A stretch of 64,000 bases of DNA, taken from contig CAVOVI010000011.1 in assembly GCA_963699825.1 (NCBI GenBank), positions 1-64,000 of the forward strand. Direction: 5' to 3'. The stretch comes from SPDF01 sp963699825 (GTDB lineage Bacteria; Gemmatimonadota; Gemmatimonadetes; Gemmatimonadales; GWC2-71-9). Position numbers and translations under genes: made by a program. The notes under the pieces are model-generated. The model saw only the letters and a program-made list of their open reading frames with translations, had not been told where the DNA came from and searched no databases. Of the stretch, positions 54,245 through 63,190 are shown piece after piece. Numbering within the stretch: the first letter of the stretch is position 1; each line of letters begins with the position of its first letter.

Positions 54245-55458
54245 CATTCCTGCTCGTCTTTGCCGTGCTTGTCTTCTGTTACGGCCTGGTGTCTGAACGC
54301 GTGGAACGCGTCGCCACCGCGCCGATCGCGTTTACCCTGATCGGCGTATTGGCGCCGGTGCTGCTTCCTGATCTCATCGATCCAGACTTCAGGCTCAGTC
54401 ACTACCTCTGGGTGGCGGAGGCGGGCCTCGTCCTCCTCCTTTTCACCGATGCCACCCGGACCGACCTCGTACGCCTCAAGGCGATGCGCGACCTGCCCGC
54501 CCGACTGCTCGGCCCCGGCATGCTCATGACCATTGGTCTCGGTGCCGTGGTGGCATGGTTGGTGTTCCCGCAACTCACCGTCTGGGAGTCCTGCGCCCTC
54601 GCCGCCATCCTGTCACCGACCGATGCAGGCCTGGGACAGGTGATCGTGCAGAGCCCCCGGGTGCCGGAACGGGTGCGTGAGTCGCTCAACGTCGAAGCCG
54701 GGCTCAACGACGGACTCGCCGTGCCATTTCTCCTCTTCTTCATGGCGATGCTGGAGGCGGGAGGCGGCGGCGCCGAAGCGAGTCTCGTCCGGTTCCTCGG
54801 CCAGCAGCTCGGAATTGGGTTCCTGCTGGGTTGCGGCATCGGCCTCGCCGGTGGTTGGCTGCTGAGCCGGGCCAGTCGCGCCGGCAGCATCAGCGATGCG
54901 TTCACCTCGCACGGCGTGCTCGTGTTGCCGGTGCTCTGTTTCCTGCTCGCCGAGCCGCTGGGTGCGAGCATGTTCATCGCGGCGTTTGTCGCCGGACTTA
55001 CCGCGCGTCTGATGTTTCCCGCGGCGGGGAAGCATGCGACTGATTTCGCGGAGGAGTCGGGGCAGTTGCTGAACCTCGCGGTGTTCTTCCTCTTCGGGCT
55101 GACCGTCGGAAACCTCCTCACCGAACTTTCCCCGCGCTTCTTCCTCTACGGCATCCTCAGCCTGACGGTCGTGCGGATGTTGCCGGTGGCGCTGGGGATG
55201 TCGGGCGCGGGGTTGCAACGGGCCACGACGCTCTTCATGGGGTGGTTTGGGCCGCGGGGGCTGGCGTCCATCGTCCTCGGCCTGGTGTTCGTCGAGCGGG
55301 AGCTGCTGACCCCGGGTGACAGCACGATCAAGGGGGCCGTCATCGCGACGGTGCTGCTCAGCATCCTGCTCCACGGCTTCACCGCACAGCCGGGCATCGC
55401 CTGGTACGCACGGCAGGTCCGCGCCTTTCCCGCTGGCGCCCCGGAGCTCCAGGAATGA
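54241..55458 (+). CDS. CPA1-type Na+(K+)/H+ antiporter
   Basis: A 405-residue antiporter with about 12 helices and no C-terminal regulatory domain. It has LLLFTDATRTDL, the ion-site helices SPTDAGLGQVIV and NVEAGLNDGLAVPFLLFF (the ND pair of CPA1 members), and the terminal MGWFGPRGLASIVLG motif of the NhaP/YjcE group. It exchanges Na+ or K+ for H+ across the inner membrane. Start and stop overlap both neighbours (ATGA). Intact. Confidence 0.9.
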   Translation: MTFLLVFAVLVFCYGLVSERVERVATAPIAFTLIGVLAPVLLPDLIDPDFRLSHYLWVAEAGLVLLLFTDATRTDLVRLKAMRDLPARLLGPGMLMTIGLGAVVAWLVFPQLTVWESCALAAILSPTDAGLGQVIVQSPRVPERVRESLNVEAGLNDGLAVPFLLFFMAMLEAGGGGAEASLVRFLGQQLGIGFLLGCGIGLAGGWLLSRASRAGSISDAFTSHGVLVLPVLCFLLAEPLGASMFIAAFVAGLTARLMFPAAGKHATDFAEESGQLLNLAVFFLFGLTVGNLLTELSPRFFLYGILSLTVVRMLPVALGMSGAGLQRATTLFMGWFGPRGLASIVLGLVFVERELLTPGDSTIKGAVIATVLLSILLHGFTAQPGIAWYARQVRAFPAGAPELQE

Positions 55459-57192
55459 AGCTGCCCAGGATCCGCAACCTGCCCCGCTCGTACCGCCGTC
55501 TGCTCCTCCTGATCGCCTCACTGCCGGTCTGCCTGGTGGTGCTCGGGCTGACGTATCAGGTCGGCATGCACTTCCTCGAGGGCCAGGAGCGCACCCTCGG
55601 CGACAGCATCGAATGGGCCGCCGAGACGCTCACCACCACCGGGTACGGCAAGGACATGCGGTGGTCCCATCCGTTGATGGTCTGCCTATGTCGTGGCCAT
55701 CCAGTTTGCCGGCGTGCTGCTGATCTTCCTGGTGTTCCCCGTCTTCTTCATCCCCTTCTTCGAGGAGCGGTTCGAGGCGCGGCTGCCACGACTGCTGCCG
55801 CCGATGAAGGGGCGCGTGCTCATCTATCGGTACGGACCGGCCGTCACTTCGCTCCTCGACCTGCTGGAGCACGAAAATGTGAAGGCCGTCATCTTCGAGG
55901 AAGACGAGGCGACCGCGCGCCGGCTGCGGGAGCGCGGCATCGAGGTCGTCTTCGGCAACCTGCGGGAGGAGGATCCCGACCTCTCGAACCTCGTGGACGC
56001 GCGCGGGCTGGTGCTGAACGGCGAAGACAACTACAACGCGGCCATGACGCTCAACGCGCGATACTACGGCTACACGGGGAAGATCGTGGCCATGGTGCAG
56101 GACCCGAACCGCCGGCCACCGATGGTGCGGGCCGGTGCCACCACCGCCTTCACGCCCACGCACGTGCTCGCGGCCGCCCTGGCGGCGCGCGCCAGCATGA
56201 AGATCAGTCCTCGCGTCGCCGGCGTCCGCCATCTGGGCGAGCACCTCGAGGTGGCCGAACTCCGTGTGCACGCGGCGAGTCCCTTCGCCGGCAAGACCAT
56301 CGGGCAGGCGCGCATCCGGGAGCAGACCGGCGCCACGATCATCGGGCTCTGGGTGGGCGGGGTCCTCTCCGCACAACCGAAGCTCGACAGCCCCCTCAAT
56401 GTCGGCACCATCATCGTCGCCATCGGGAGTCACGTCTCCATCGATCGACTCGGCGCCCTCGCGACGCCGGTGCCCCGCGAGGGTGCATTCCTCGTGGTCG
56501 GCAACACCGAGATCGGCCGGAAGGTGACGGAGTTCCTGCGCGACGCGGGGGAGACGGTGCGCCTGCTGGCGGCGGAGCAGGCGCCGGGGGTGGATGTCGT
56601 CGGTGATCACCTCGATCACAAGGTGCTCCAGGAGGTCGGGGTCGGCGGGTTGCAGGGGATCATCCTGGCCCTCGATTCCGACAGCGGGACGCTCTTCGCG
56701 ACCGCGGTCATGCGGAGCCTCTCGCCGGACGCGATGATCATGGCGGGAGTGCGCCAGGCGGAGAACGTCGCGCGGATTCACCGCGCCGGCGCAGACTTCG
56801 CCCTGTCGATGAGCCAGGTGGCGGGACAACTGCTCTCCTACCACCTGCTCGGTCAGTCCGCGGTGTCGCTCGAGGGGAAGATCAAGATCGTGGCGACGGC
56901 GGCCGGCAACTTCGTGGGCCGGCCACTGCTCAAGCACTGGATTCGGGATCGCACCGGGTGTTCCGTCGTGGCCGTCGAGCGGGGCGAGGGCATCATCGTG
57001 GACTTCGACGAGACCTTCGAGGTGCGCGATGGTGACATCGTCTACCTCAGCGGCACCAACGAGACCATCCAGAACTACTTCGAGATGTTCCCCGCCACCC
57101 GGGAGATCCAGATCCCGACGCTGCACACCGGTCTGGTGGACGAGTCAGGCGCAGCCGCCCCGCGGTCCATCGACCTCGATCTGAAGGGCTAG
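55455..57192 (+). CDS. potassium channel with two TrkA-N/TrkA-C modules (one frameshift)
   Basis: About 578 residues. Two membrane helices (LLLLIASLPVCLVVLGLTYQ and IQFAGVLLIFLVFPVFFIPF) enclose a pore loop with filter TTTGYGKD. A long cytosolic part carries a degenerate RCK (VLIYRYGPAVTSLLDLLEHE), a TrkA-C (HAASPFAGKTIGQARIREQ), a second Rossmann (GAFLVVGNTEIGRKVTEFL) and a final TrkA-C (FVGRPLLKHW). One extra C near 55,687 breaks the frame just ahead of helix 2. Combined with the small channel and antiporter it completes a K+/Na+/pH homeostasis operon. Confidence 0.85.
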
Positions 57193-57572
57193 GGTCGATG
57201 CCGCGCGGCAGCCGATTCGCTGGCGCGGCCAGGGAGGCCAGGATGCCGGGTCAGTTCTCCGCCACGGCGTTGCTCCCCGCCGGAGAGGCCTGACTTGCGG
57301 TGGATATGGGGGTGGGCGAGGCGCGACGAACCGCGCCTGGCGCTTCAGCCCGGATTCGCGCTGATTTGACATTGCCGCCGAAGGGCGCAGATTCAACTGA
57401 TACCCCCAGTCCACTCGTGCGGAACCGATGCACCGCGGATGTCAGCTCCCCGGTTGTCGCCGCTCGTGCCTGACCCGAGGTCGAATGGGGCGGGGTTGAT
57501 CGACGCGATGCAGCCGTTGGTGTACTTTGCAGCGATGGGCGCCATTCTCTCGCGCTGGGGTTGACCGACAAA
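57193..57572. other. 380-bp gene-free stretch
   Basis: No convincing coding region on either strand: the open minus-strand frame here has low-complexity Ser/Ala/Thr composition typical of antisense GC-rich DNA. It probably holds the promoter of the following small gene; no clear hairpin repeat was seen. Confidence 0.5.
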
Positions 57573-57848
57573 ATGGATATGGAAATCCGAATGGCCCGGC
57601 TCCGTGTGGAGTTCGCGGCGCAATACCCGGCGCTGAAAGCCGGGGAGTGGATGCCGGCCGCCGAGGTCGGTGCCCGGATGCTGTTCTGGCACCTGGAGCT
57701 GGCCGGCACCATCCCCCTGGGGGATCGGCTCCTTCCAGAGGAGCACTTCGAATTCCGGGGCGGATGGACGCGCGGTGGCGCCTCGCCGCTCCGGACGCGC
57801 GCCTATGATGCCACGTCGGTGGAACCACGGCGGGAAGCCACCGGCTGA
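57573..57848 (+). CDS. small protein of unknown family (paralogue of the one at 40.3 kb)
   Basis: A 91-residue protein starting MDMEIRMARLRVEF. It shares its core (W-x-x-A-A helix, then L-x-x-R-L-L...FEFRGG) with the 40311-40577 product. After the core the tail is Gly/Arg rich in both. There is no membrane segment. A TTG 12 bp upstream is an alternative start. It is followed 83 bp later by another small protein and an aldo/keto reductase. The copy in each place has different neighbours, so function cannot be read from context. Confidence 0.6.
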   Translation: MDMEIRMARLRVEFAAQYPALKAGEWMPAAEVGARMLFWHLELAGTIPLGDRLLPEEHFEFRGGWTRGGASPLRTRAYDATSVEPRREATG

Positions 57849-57931
57849 CGGGGTGGCGCGGCGCCGCACACCCGCCGTTATATTTGGACCACGGTACTCC
57901 CTGCTCACACCGCTCTACTGAGGTCGACACG

Positions 57932-58195
57932 ATGTCCGAGACCCCCCAGCTGACGCCCATCACCGTCGAACGCCTGCTCGAAGAGCTGCACAACATCAGC
58001 GACATGCGAGCCAACGGTACGATGAACGCCGACCAGTTCGAGGCGCGGTTCGCCCGGATGATCGGGGAACTCCGCGAGCGCCGCATCGACGCCTCCCGCG
58101 CCGACATCCTTCAGGCGCTGGCTCCCCTTGCCACCGACGGGACCCTCCGGCCCGAGGAACACTACCGGCTGACCAAGAAGCTCGGGCTGGTGTGA
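57932..58195 (+). CDS. small helical protein of unknown function
   Basis: An 87-residue, charged, mostly helical protein (VERLLEELHNISDMRANGTM, FARMIGELRERRIDASRADI). GAGG stands 8 bp before its ATG. Its stop overlaps the GTG of the aldo/keto reductase (GTGA), so the two are coupled. No family recognised. Confidence 0.65.
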   Translation: MSETPQLTPITVERLLEELHNISDMRANGTMNADQFEARFARMIGELRERRIDASRADILQALAPLATDGTLRPEEHYRLTKKLGLV

Positions 58196-59067
58196 TTCTT
58201 CGCCCGCTGGGCCCTGATCTGCCTCGCGTGCCCCCGGTTGGTTTCGGGGGCATGCCGCTTTCTACCGCCGACCGTCCCCCCGAACCCGACGCGGTGCGCG
58301 TCATCCACGCCGCCCTCGACGCGGGCGTCCGCCTCCTCGACACGGCGGACGTCTATTGCCTCTCCGACGAGGACCTCGGGCACAACGAGCGCCTGATGGC
58401 CAAGGCCCTGCGGGAGTGGAATGGCCCGCGCGACGAGGTGATTGTGGCCACCAAGGGGGGGATGACCCGCCCCGACGGTCGGTGGGACCGGAACGGCCGC
58501 CCCGAGCACCTCAGGCGGGCCTGCGACCGCTCCCTTCAGGCCCTCGGGGTGGACCGGATCGATCTCTACCAGTTTCACACACCCGACCCGCGCGTCCCCT
58601 TCGCGGAGAGCGTGGGGATGCTCGCGGAACTGCAACAGATCGGGAAGGTCCGCTGGATCGGTCTCTCCAACGTCTCTGTCGACCAGATCAACGCCGCCCG
58701 CCGGTACATCGATGTGGCGACGGTGCAGAACCGCCTGAATCCCTTCTTCCGTGAGGCGCTCAGCGAGGGCGTCGTCGAGCATTGCGAGAGCCTCGGCATC
58801 GGGTTCCTGGCCTACAGCCCGGTCGGCGGCGGTCGTCTCAACAAGAAGCTCCCGGCACACCCGGTGGTGGCGTCCATCGCCGCCCGACGCGGCGACTCCC
58901 CCCACGCGGTCGTGCTCGCCTGGGTACTCGAGCAGGCATCCAACGTCATCGTGATTCCCGGCGCCCGAACCATCCCCCACGCGCTGGACAGCGTCGCGGC
59001 GGGGGACCTGAGACTCGAGCCGCAGGAGATGCGCGACCTGGACGAGGCGGAGTTCGACCGGAGCTGA
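58192..59067 (+). CDS. aldo/keto reductase
   Basis: A 291-residue NADPH-type AKR barrel. The catalytic tetrad is visible: Asp and Tyr in RLLDTADVYCL, Lys in VIVATKGGMTRP and His in LYQFHTPDPRVP. The signature GKVRWIGLSNVSVDQI and the cofactor-loop segment VIVIPGART are present. It reduces aldehydes or ketones of unknown identity. It starts with GTG overlapping the upstream stop. Intact. Confidence 0.9.
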   Translation: MILRPLGPDLPRVPPVGFGGMPLSTADRPPEPDAVRVIHAALDAGVRLLDTADVYCLSDEDLGHNERLMAKALREWNGPRDEVIVATKGGMTRPDGRWDRNGRPEHLRRACDRSLQALGVDRIDLYQFHTPDPRVPFAESVGMLAELQQIGKVRWIGLSNVSVDQINAARRYIDVATVQNRLNPFFREALSEGVVEHCESLGIGFLAYSPVGGGRLNKKLPAHPVVASIAARRGDSPHAVVLAWVLEQASNVIVIPGARTIPHALDSVAAGDLRLEPQEMRDLDEAEFDRS

Positions 59068-59114
59068 CGCCCCTCTGCCGTCCTTATTCTCCGTTGTCTG
59101 GATATATTTCACGG

Positions 59115-60344
59115 ATGCCTCCCTCCCGCCGCCAGACGGTCACCACCCACATCGGGTCTGTACGCATCGGCTCCTGTCATCCGATCGTCGTGCAGTCGAT
59201 GACGAACACCGATACCGCCGACGTGGTGGGGACGGTCCGTCAGGTGGCCGCGCTCGCGCGCGCGGGGAGCGAGCTTGTTCGGGTGACGGTCAACACGGAA
59301 GAGGCGGCGCGAGCGGTTCCCGAGATCGTCGAAGGGCTCGATCGGATTGGCGTCAGCGTCCCGGTGATCGGTGACTTTCACTACAACGGGCACATCCTCC
59401 TCACCAAGTACCCCGCCTGCGCCGCCGCGCTGGCCAAGTACCGGATCAACCCCGGCAACGTCGGCGGCAAGCGCCGCGACGAACACTTTCGCGCGATCAT
59501 CGAGGTCGCGCTGACACACGACCGGCCGGTCCGGATCGGCGTCAACTGGGGGTCGCTCGATCAGGCGCTGCTCACCGAACTGATGGACGCGAACCATCGG
59601 CTGCCCGTCCCGCGGGAAGCGCGGGAGGTGACGCTCGACGCCATGGTGGAAAGCGCCATCCGTTCGGCCGCCCTCGCCGAGGCGACGGGCATGGCCCACG
59701 ACCGGATCATCCTTTCCGCCAAGGTGTCGGCGGTCCAGGACCTGGTGGACGTCTATCGGCTGCTCGCCGCGCGTGGTGACTACCCGCTCCATCTCGGGCT
59801 GACCGAGGCTGGTCTTGGCACCAAGGGGATCGTGGCGAGCACGGCAGGGCTGTCCATCCTCCTGCAGGAGGGGATCGGCGATACCATCCGCGTCTCCCTC
59901 ACGCCGGCCCCCGGTGGTGACCGCACCGAAGAGGTGCAGGTGGCCCAGCAGATCCTGCAGTCGCTCGACCTCCGCAGCTTCACGCCGCAGGTGACCAGTT
60001 GCCCCGGTTGCGGGCGCACCACCAGCACCTTCTTCCAGTCGATGGCGCAGGACATCGAGCGCTACCTCCGCGACCAGATGCCTGTCTGGCGCGAGGCGCG
60101 CCCCGGCGTCGAGTCGATGCGCGTGGCGGTGATGGGATGCATCGTCAACGGACCGGGGGAGTCGAAGCACGCCGATATCGGCATTTCGCTCCCGGGCACG
60201 GCGGAGGATCCGCGGGCGCCGGTGTACGTCGATGGGAAGCTGCGCGTCACGCTCAGTGGGGAGCGGATCGTCCCCGAGTTCCTTGCGCTGCTGGAGGAGT
60301 ACGTCGAGACCCGGTACGCGCCGGCCGAACCGGTCGCGCACTGA
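59115..60344 (+). CDS. ispG: 4-hydroxy-3-methylbut-2-en-1-yl diphosphate synthase
   Basis: A 409-residue enzyme of the MEP isoprenoid pathway, which makes HMBPP from MEcPP using a [4Fe-4S] cluster. The N-terminus HIGSVRIGSCHPIVVQSMTN, NPGNVGG and GLTEAGLGTKG are characteristic. Cluster cysteines lie in TSCPGCGRT and MGCIVNGPGE, followed by the conserved Glu. The length fits the short bacterial form. ATG 59115. The next gene starts directly after the stop codon, so ispG heads an operon with thiol-redox proteins. Intact. Confidence 0.96.
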   Translation: MPPSRRQTVTTHIGSVRIGSCHPIVVQSMTNTDTADVVGTVRQVAALARAGSELVRVTVNTEEAARAVPEIVEGLDRIGVSVPVIGDFHYNGHILLTKYPACAAALAKYRINPGNVGGKRRDEHFRAIIEVALTHDRPVRIGVNWGSLDQALLTELMDANHRLPVPREAREVTLDAMVESAIRSAALAEATGMAHDRIILSAKVSAVQDLVDVYRLLAARGDYPLHLGLTEAGLGTKGIVASTAGLSILLQEGIGDTIRVSLTPAPGGDRTEEVQVAQQILQSLDLRSFTPQVTSCPGCGRTTSTFFQSMAQDIERYLRDQMPVWREARPGVESMRVAVMGCIVNGPGESKHADIGISLPGTAEDPRAPVYVDGKLRVTLSGERIVPEFLALLEEYVETRYAPAEPVAH

Positions 60345-60848
60345 ATGCGGAGCCGGGCAGCGGTGGCTCAGGTGGCGGTGACCGCGGTCGCGCTCGTTTG
60401 GGGCACGGCGCTCGGGGCGCAGACCCCGGGCGTCGGCGATCGGGCGCCGGTGCTCGCCGTCCACGACCTCGATGGGAAGCCCGTCGACCTGGGGCAGTGG
60501 ATCGGGAAGCAGCCGGTCTTCCTGCAGTTCTGGGCGACCTGGTGCACCTCCTGCGCAGCGCTGGAGCCGGCCGTCCGGGCCGCCAAGGCGACCTACGGGA
60601 CGGAGGTCGAGTTCATCGGCGTCAACATCACCGTCGCCGACCCGCGCGATTCGGTCCGGGCCTGGGTGGCCCGGGAGAATCCTCCGTGGATGGTGCTCTA
60701 TGACGACGAAGGTGCAAGCCAGCGCGCCTACGACGTGGCGGAGACATCGTACGTGGTTATCATCGATCGATCGGGACGCATCGTCTACACCGGGGTGGGT
60801 GGGAAGCAGTCCTTCGGGACGGCCCTCCGCCGCGCCACCGCCAAATAA
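60345..60848 (+). CDS. exported thioredoxin-like (TlpA/redoxin) protein
   Basis: A 167-residue thioredoxin-fold protein with a signal peptide (VAVTAVALVWGTALGAQ) and the active site FWATWCTSCAALEP (CxxC) in the usual position. A TlpA-type insertion and the cis-Pro region (TSYVVIIDRSGRIVY, with a Ser-Tyr rather than Pro at the usual turn) follow. It likely reduces or shuffles disulfides outside the cytoplasm. It begins immediately after ispG, without a gap. Confidence 0.85.
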   Translation: MRSRAAVAQVAVTAVALVWGTALGAQTPGVGDRAPVLAVHDLDGKPVDLGQWIGKQPVFLQFWATWCTSCAALEPAVRAAKATYGTEVEFIGVNITVADPRDSVRAWVARENPPWMVLYDDEGASQRAYDVAETSYVVIIDRSGRIVYTGVGGKQSFGTALRRATAK

Positions 60849-60866
60849 ATCCAGCGAGGTCCGACC

Positions 60867-61454
60867 ATGAAGTCACTTTCCCTTTCGCTGTTGATTGCCG
60901 TTGTGGCCGCCGGCCCGATTGCCGCCCAGGATTCCGCCTCCACGGAGTCGGGAGCGGTGACGGCGATCTTCGTGACCGGCCCCGACCGCGGCATGGATGC
61001 CGTCGACTTCTCCCTGCCGTGGGCCGACAAGAACGGCATCGGTCCCGCGGACGACCCATTTTCACTCGGGGCTTTGAAGGGGCAGGTCGTGGTGCTCGCC
61101 TTCTACCCGCAGGACTTCACCTCGGGTTGCACCGCCGAGATGCGGACCTTCACCGATCAGTATGACCTGATGTTCACCGGCACGGTGCTGGTGGGGATCA
61201 GCATCGACAGCCTGGAGACCCATGTCCGGTTCGCCCAGAGCCTGGGGTTGCCGTTCAAGCTCCTCTCGGATCCCAAGCAGCGGATCGCGGCCAAGTATGG
61301 AGCCAAGGGGTCGCAGGGGCAGATGCGGCGGGTGGTCTATGTCATCGGCAGGGACGGGAAGGTGGCCTGGCGGGAATTGCAGTTCAAGGCGACGGATCCC
61401 AAGGGCTACGATCGCCTCTACAAGGCGATCGCCGAAGCCAGAGGGAAGTCGTGA
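60867..61454 (+). CDS. exported peroxiredoxin (AhpC/TSA, BCP-like)
   Basis: A 195-residue protein. The signal peptide (SLSLLIAVVAAGPIAAQ) precedes a peroxiredoxin domain with the peroxidatic cysteine in FYPQDFTSGCTAEM. A cysteine five residues downstream, as in BCP, is not present, so it appears to be a 1-Cys type. It would reduce peroxides, perhaps with the upstream TlpA protein as electron donor (context inference). AGCGAGG lies upstream of ATG. Its TGA overlaps the next start. Confidence 0.85.
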   Translation: MKSLSLSLLIAVVAAGPIAAQDSASTESGAVTAIFVTGPDRGMDAVDFSLPWADKNGIGPADDPFSLGALKGQVVVLAFYPQDFTSGCTAEMRTFTDQYDLMFTGTVLVGISIDSLETHVRFAQSLGLPFKLLSDPKQRIAAKYGAKGSQGQMRRVVYVIGRDGKVAWRELQFKATDPKGYDRLYKAIAEARGKS

Positions 61455-62275
61455 CCCCGAGACCTCTTCTGGCCGCAGCGGGGCTCCTGGGCGCTCTGGC
61501 GACATCCCTGCCTGCGCAGCAGGCCAACGGGAGCGGTTACGTCTGGGCGTTTCGGGACGTCACCTTTTCGACGTGCGTCGACTTCCTGATGGACCGGGAG
61601 ATGGCGGAGAAGCAGCTCGAGGCCGGGTATCAGGTTGTCCCTGCCGGGAGCTTCACCGCGCTCTCCCCGGTGCTCGGCCGGGAGATCGAGGGTGACTCGG
61701 CACGGAGCGCGCTCATCGCCTCCCAGGTTTGTGTCATCGAGGCGCCGACCATGAATTCGGGGGACGGGCTCTATTCCCCCACCAAGAAGATGGGGCCGCG
61801 AGAGGCGGTGGCCTACTGGGCGATCGCCGGCATGCGCTCAGGGGGGACGCCGAGCTTCGACCAGTGGATCGTCGTTGATTACTGGACCAATGACTGGCAG
61901 GTGCGGAAACAGACCGAGTCGGCGTTCGTACCGGCCTCCACCTTCAAGCGGTCCCTCGCCCCGGTCCCCGAGTCGAACCGGCACACCTACTCGATGGCCT
62001 TCGGGAAGACGGTGCTCTCCTGGACCGGCGAGCTGGTCGGGCGGGATTCCACGGCCTCCACTGAGCAGCGGTCGGCGACCCAGGTCTTCGAGGGCAAGCG
62101 GACCATCAAGTGGACGGCCACTCTCTCCGCTGCCCCCCAGTGGACCCGGTACCTCCCCGGGGTGTTTCATGTGGAGGGGAAGGACGACCTGGCCAAAGCC
62201 CTCAAGGCCTCCCCGATCCGGATGTTCGGCCCGATGGAGTGGGGCGGGGACGCCCGGATCGTCTTTACCCGCTAA
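61451..62275 (+). CDS. secreted protein of unknown function
   Basis: A 274-residue exported protein with signal peptide LLAAAGLLGALATSLPAQQ. The mature part has mixed alpha/beta sequence with only two cysteines (FSTCVDFLMD, ASQVCVIEAP), which could form a disulfide. GTG 61451 overlaps the peroxiredoxin stop (GTGA), so it belongs to the same redox unit. Family not recognised. Confidence 0.7.
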   Translation: MTPRPLLAAAGLLGALATSLPAQQANGSGYVWAFRDVTFSTCVDFLMDREMAEKQLEAGYQVVPAGSFTALSPVLGREIEGDSARSALIASQVCVIEAPTMNSGDGLYSPTKKMGPREAVAYWAIAGMRSGGTPSFDQWIVVDYWTNDWQVRKQTESAFVPASTFKRSLAPVPESNRHTYSMAFGKTVLSWTGELVGRDSTASTEQRSATQVFEGKRTIKWTATLSAAPQWTRYLPGVFHVEGKDDLAKALKASPIRMFGPMEWGGDARIVFTR

Positions 62276-62336
62276 GGCCCCTCTGGCGCCGGGCCGGACG
62301 GCGGGTAGGTTAGCTGCTCCACTCCTGGGAGCGGCC

Positions 62337-62588
62337 ATGTCCACCCTCGTTCACGAACGGGTAGTCCTCGAGCGCTACGGGTCCAGCACCTACGCCAAGG
62401 TGTACCTTCCCGCTGGCAGCCTTCCATTGGGGAAGAGCGTCCCGGTGACGGTCAAGGTCGGCGGCAGGCGGTTCAAGACCCGGGGCTGGAGCTTCAGCAG
62501 CGGGGCAGGGGTGACCCTCCCTGACCGGATCGTGAAGGAGCTCGGCCTCAAGGCGGGTCAGGAGCTGGACCTGGAGCTGCTGGACTGA
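62337..62588 (+). CDS. small AbrB/DUF1905-like protein
   Basis: An 83-residue protein with a two-part beta sequence: SSTYAKVYLPAGSLPLGKSV near the start and a swapped-hairpin-like C-terminus VTLPDRIVKELGLKAGQELD. The latter resembles AbrB/DUF1905-type proteins, in which an aliphatic LP-x-x-I-x-x-x-L-G-L-x-x-G motif is typical. It may bind DNA, but this is a weak resemblance. It is followed by the AT-rich spacer with DnaA-box-like sites. Confidence 0.5.
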   Translation: MSTLVHERVVLERYGSSTYAKVYLPAGSLPLGKSVPVTVKVGGRRFKTRGWSFSSGAGVTLPDRIVKELGLKAGQELDLELLD

Positions 62589-62595
62589 TTTCCGG

Positions 62596-63052
62596 TTGTC
62601 CACAGCGCTGAGCGGCACCCACCCCGGCGACACCCCTTCCAGGGCGTCCCGGGGTCGTTTTATGCAGGAAATACGCATGTTCGAGCCCCGGTAACGACAC
62701 TGTCGCCTCTCTATTATCCACATATTATCATGATCTGTAACTGATGTTAATAATAAAGTTAAGAGATCCACTTAAAGTGGAAAGTTAAGTGGACCTCTAG
62801 TGCTTTATCCTGCAACGACTAAAAAGCACCTTTCCACGCTTTCCACGCCGAATTTGAGGGAAAGTTTACCCATTCCACACCGCTGTGGATAGCCACCGAC
62901 CCGCCACCAGGCTGGCTGCCGAACTGGCTGTTGGAACGTGGAAATGATATATGAACATCCTCCCCAAATGGGGATATCACGCTCCTGGCGGCCCGTCGGA
63001 TGGCCCCCCGGGTGGGTGATCGGAAATCGGACAGCCGGGCGGATGTGGAAAA
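62596..63052. promoter_or_regulatory. AT-rich spacer with a cluster of DnaA-box-like sites
   Basis: A perfect TTATCCACA lies at 62714-62722. One-mismatch sites are TTGTCCACA (62596-62604), TGTGGATAG (62884-62892, reverse) and TGTGGAAAA (63044-63052, reverse). The segment 62,700-62,815 is by far the most AT-rich in the window (TTAATAATAAAGTTAAGA). It also holds a 13-bp palindrome CCACTTAAAGTGG (62768-62780) and a direct repeat AAAGTTAAG. The gene-free stretch (62589-63299) has the make-up of a replication origin or DnaA-titration site, but no dnaA or other origin-linked gene is adjacent. Confidence 0.45.
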
Positions 63053-63106
63053 CGTTTGGGGCTTGCCCAGTCCCGACAATGGCGCGCATCCTCACGCCGA
63101 GTGTCA

Positions 63107-63166
63107 CCCCGGCGAAAGCCGGGGTCCTTTGGATTCGCGGAACATGGATCCCGGCTTTCGCCGGGA
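63107..63166. repeat. two REP-like hairpins in opposite orientation (CCCCGGC-GAAA-GCCGGGG and CCCGGC-TTTC-GCCGGG)
   Basis: The first is at 63107-63124 and the second at 63149-63166. They are separated by 24 bp and are close to reverse complements of each other. They have the same sequence type as the single element at 37147. Confidence 0.8.
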
Positions 63167-63190
63167 TGACGGCCTTCGCACCTTCGGCCC

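Noticed and set aside
57251..57712. A 153-codon minus-strand frame overlapping the small protein gene
   Set aside because: Ser/Thr/Ala-rich low-complexity composition and overlap with the better-supported plus-strand paralogue.
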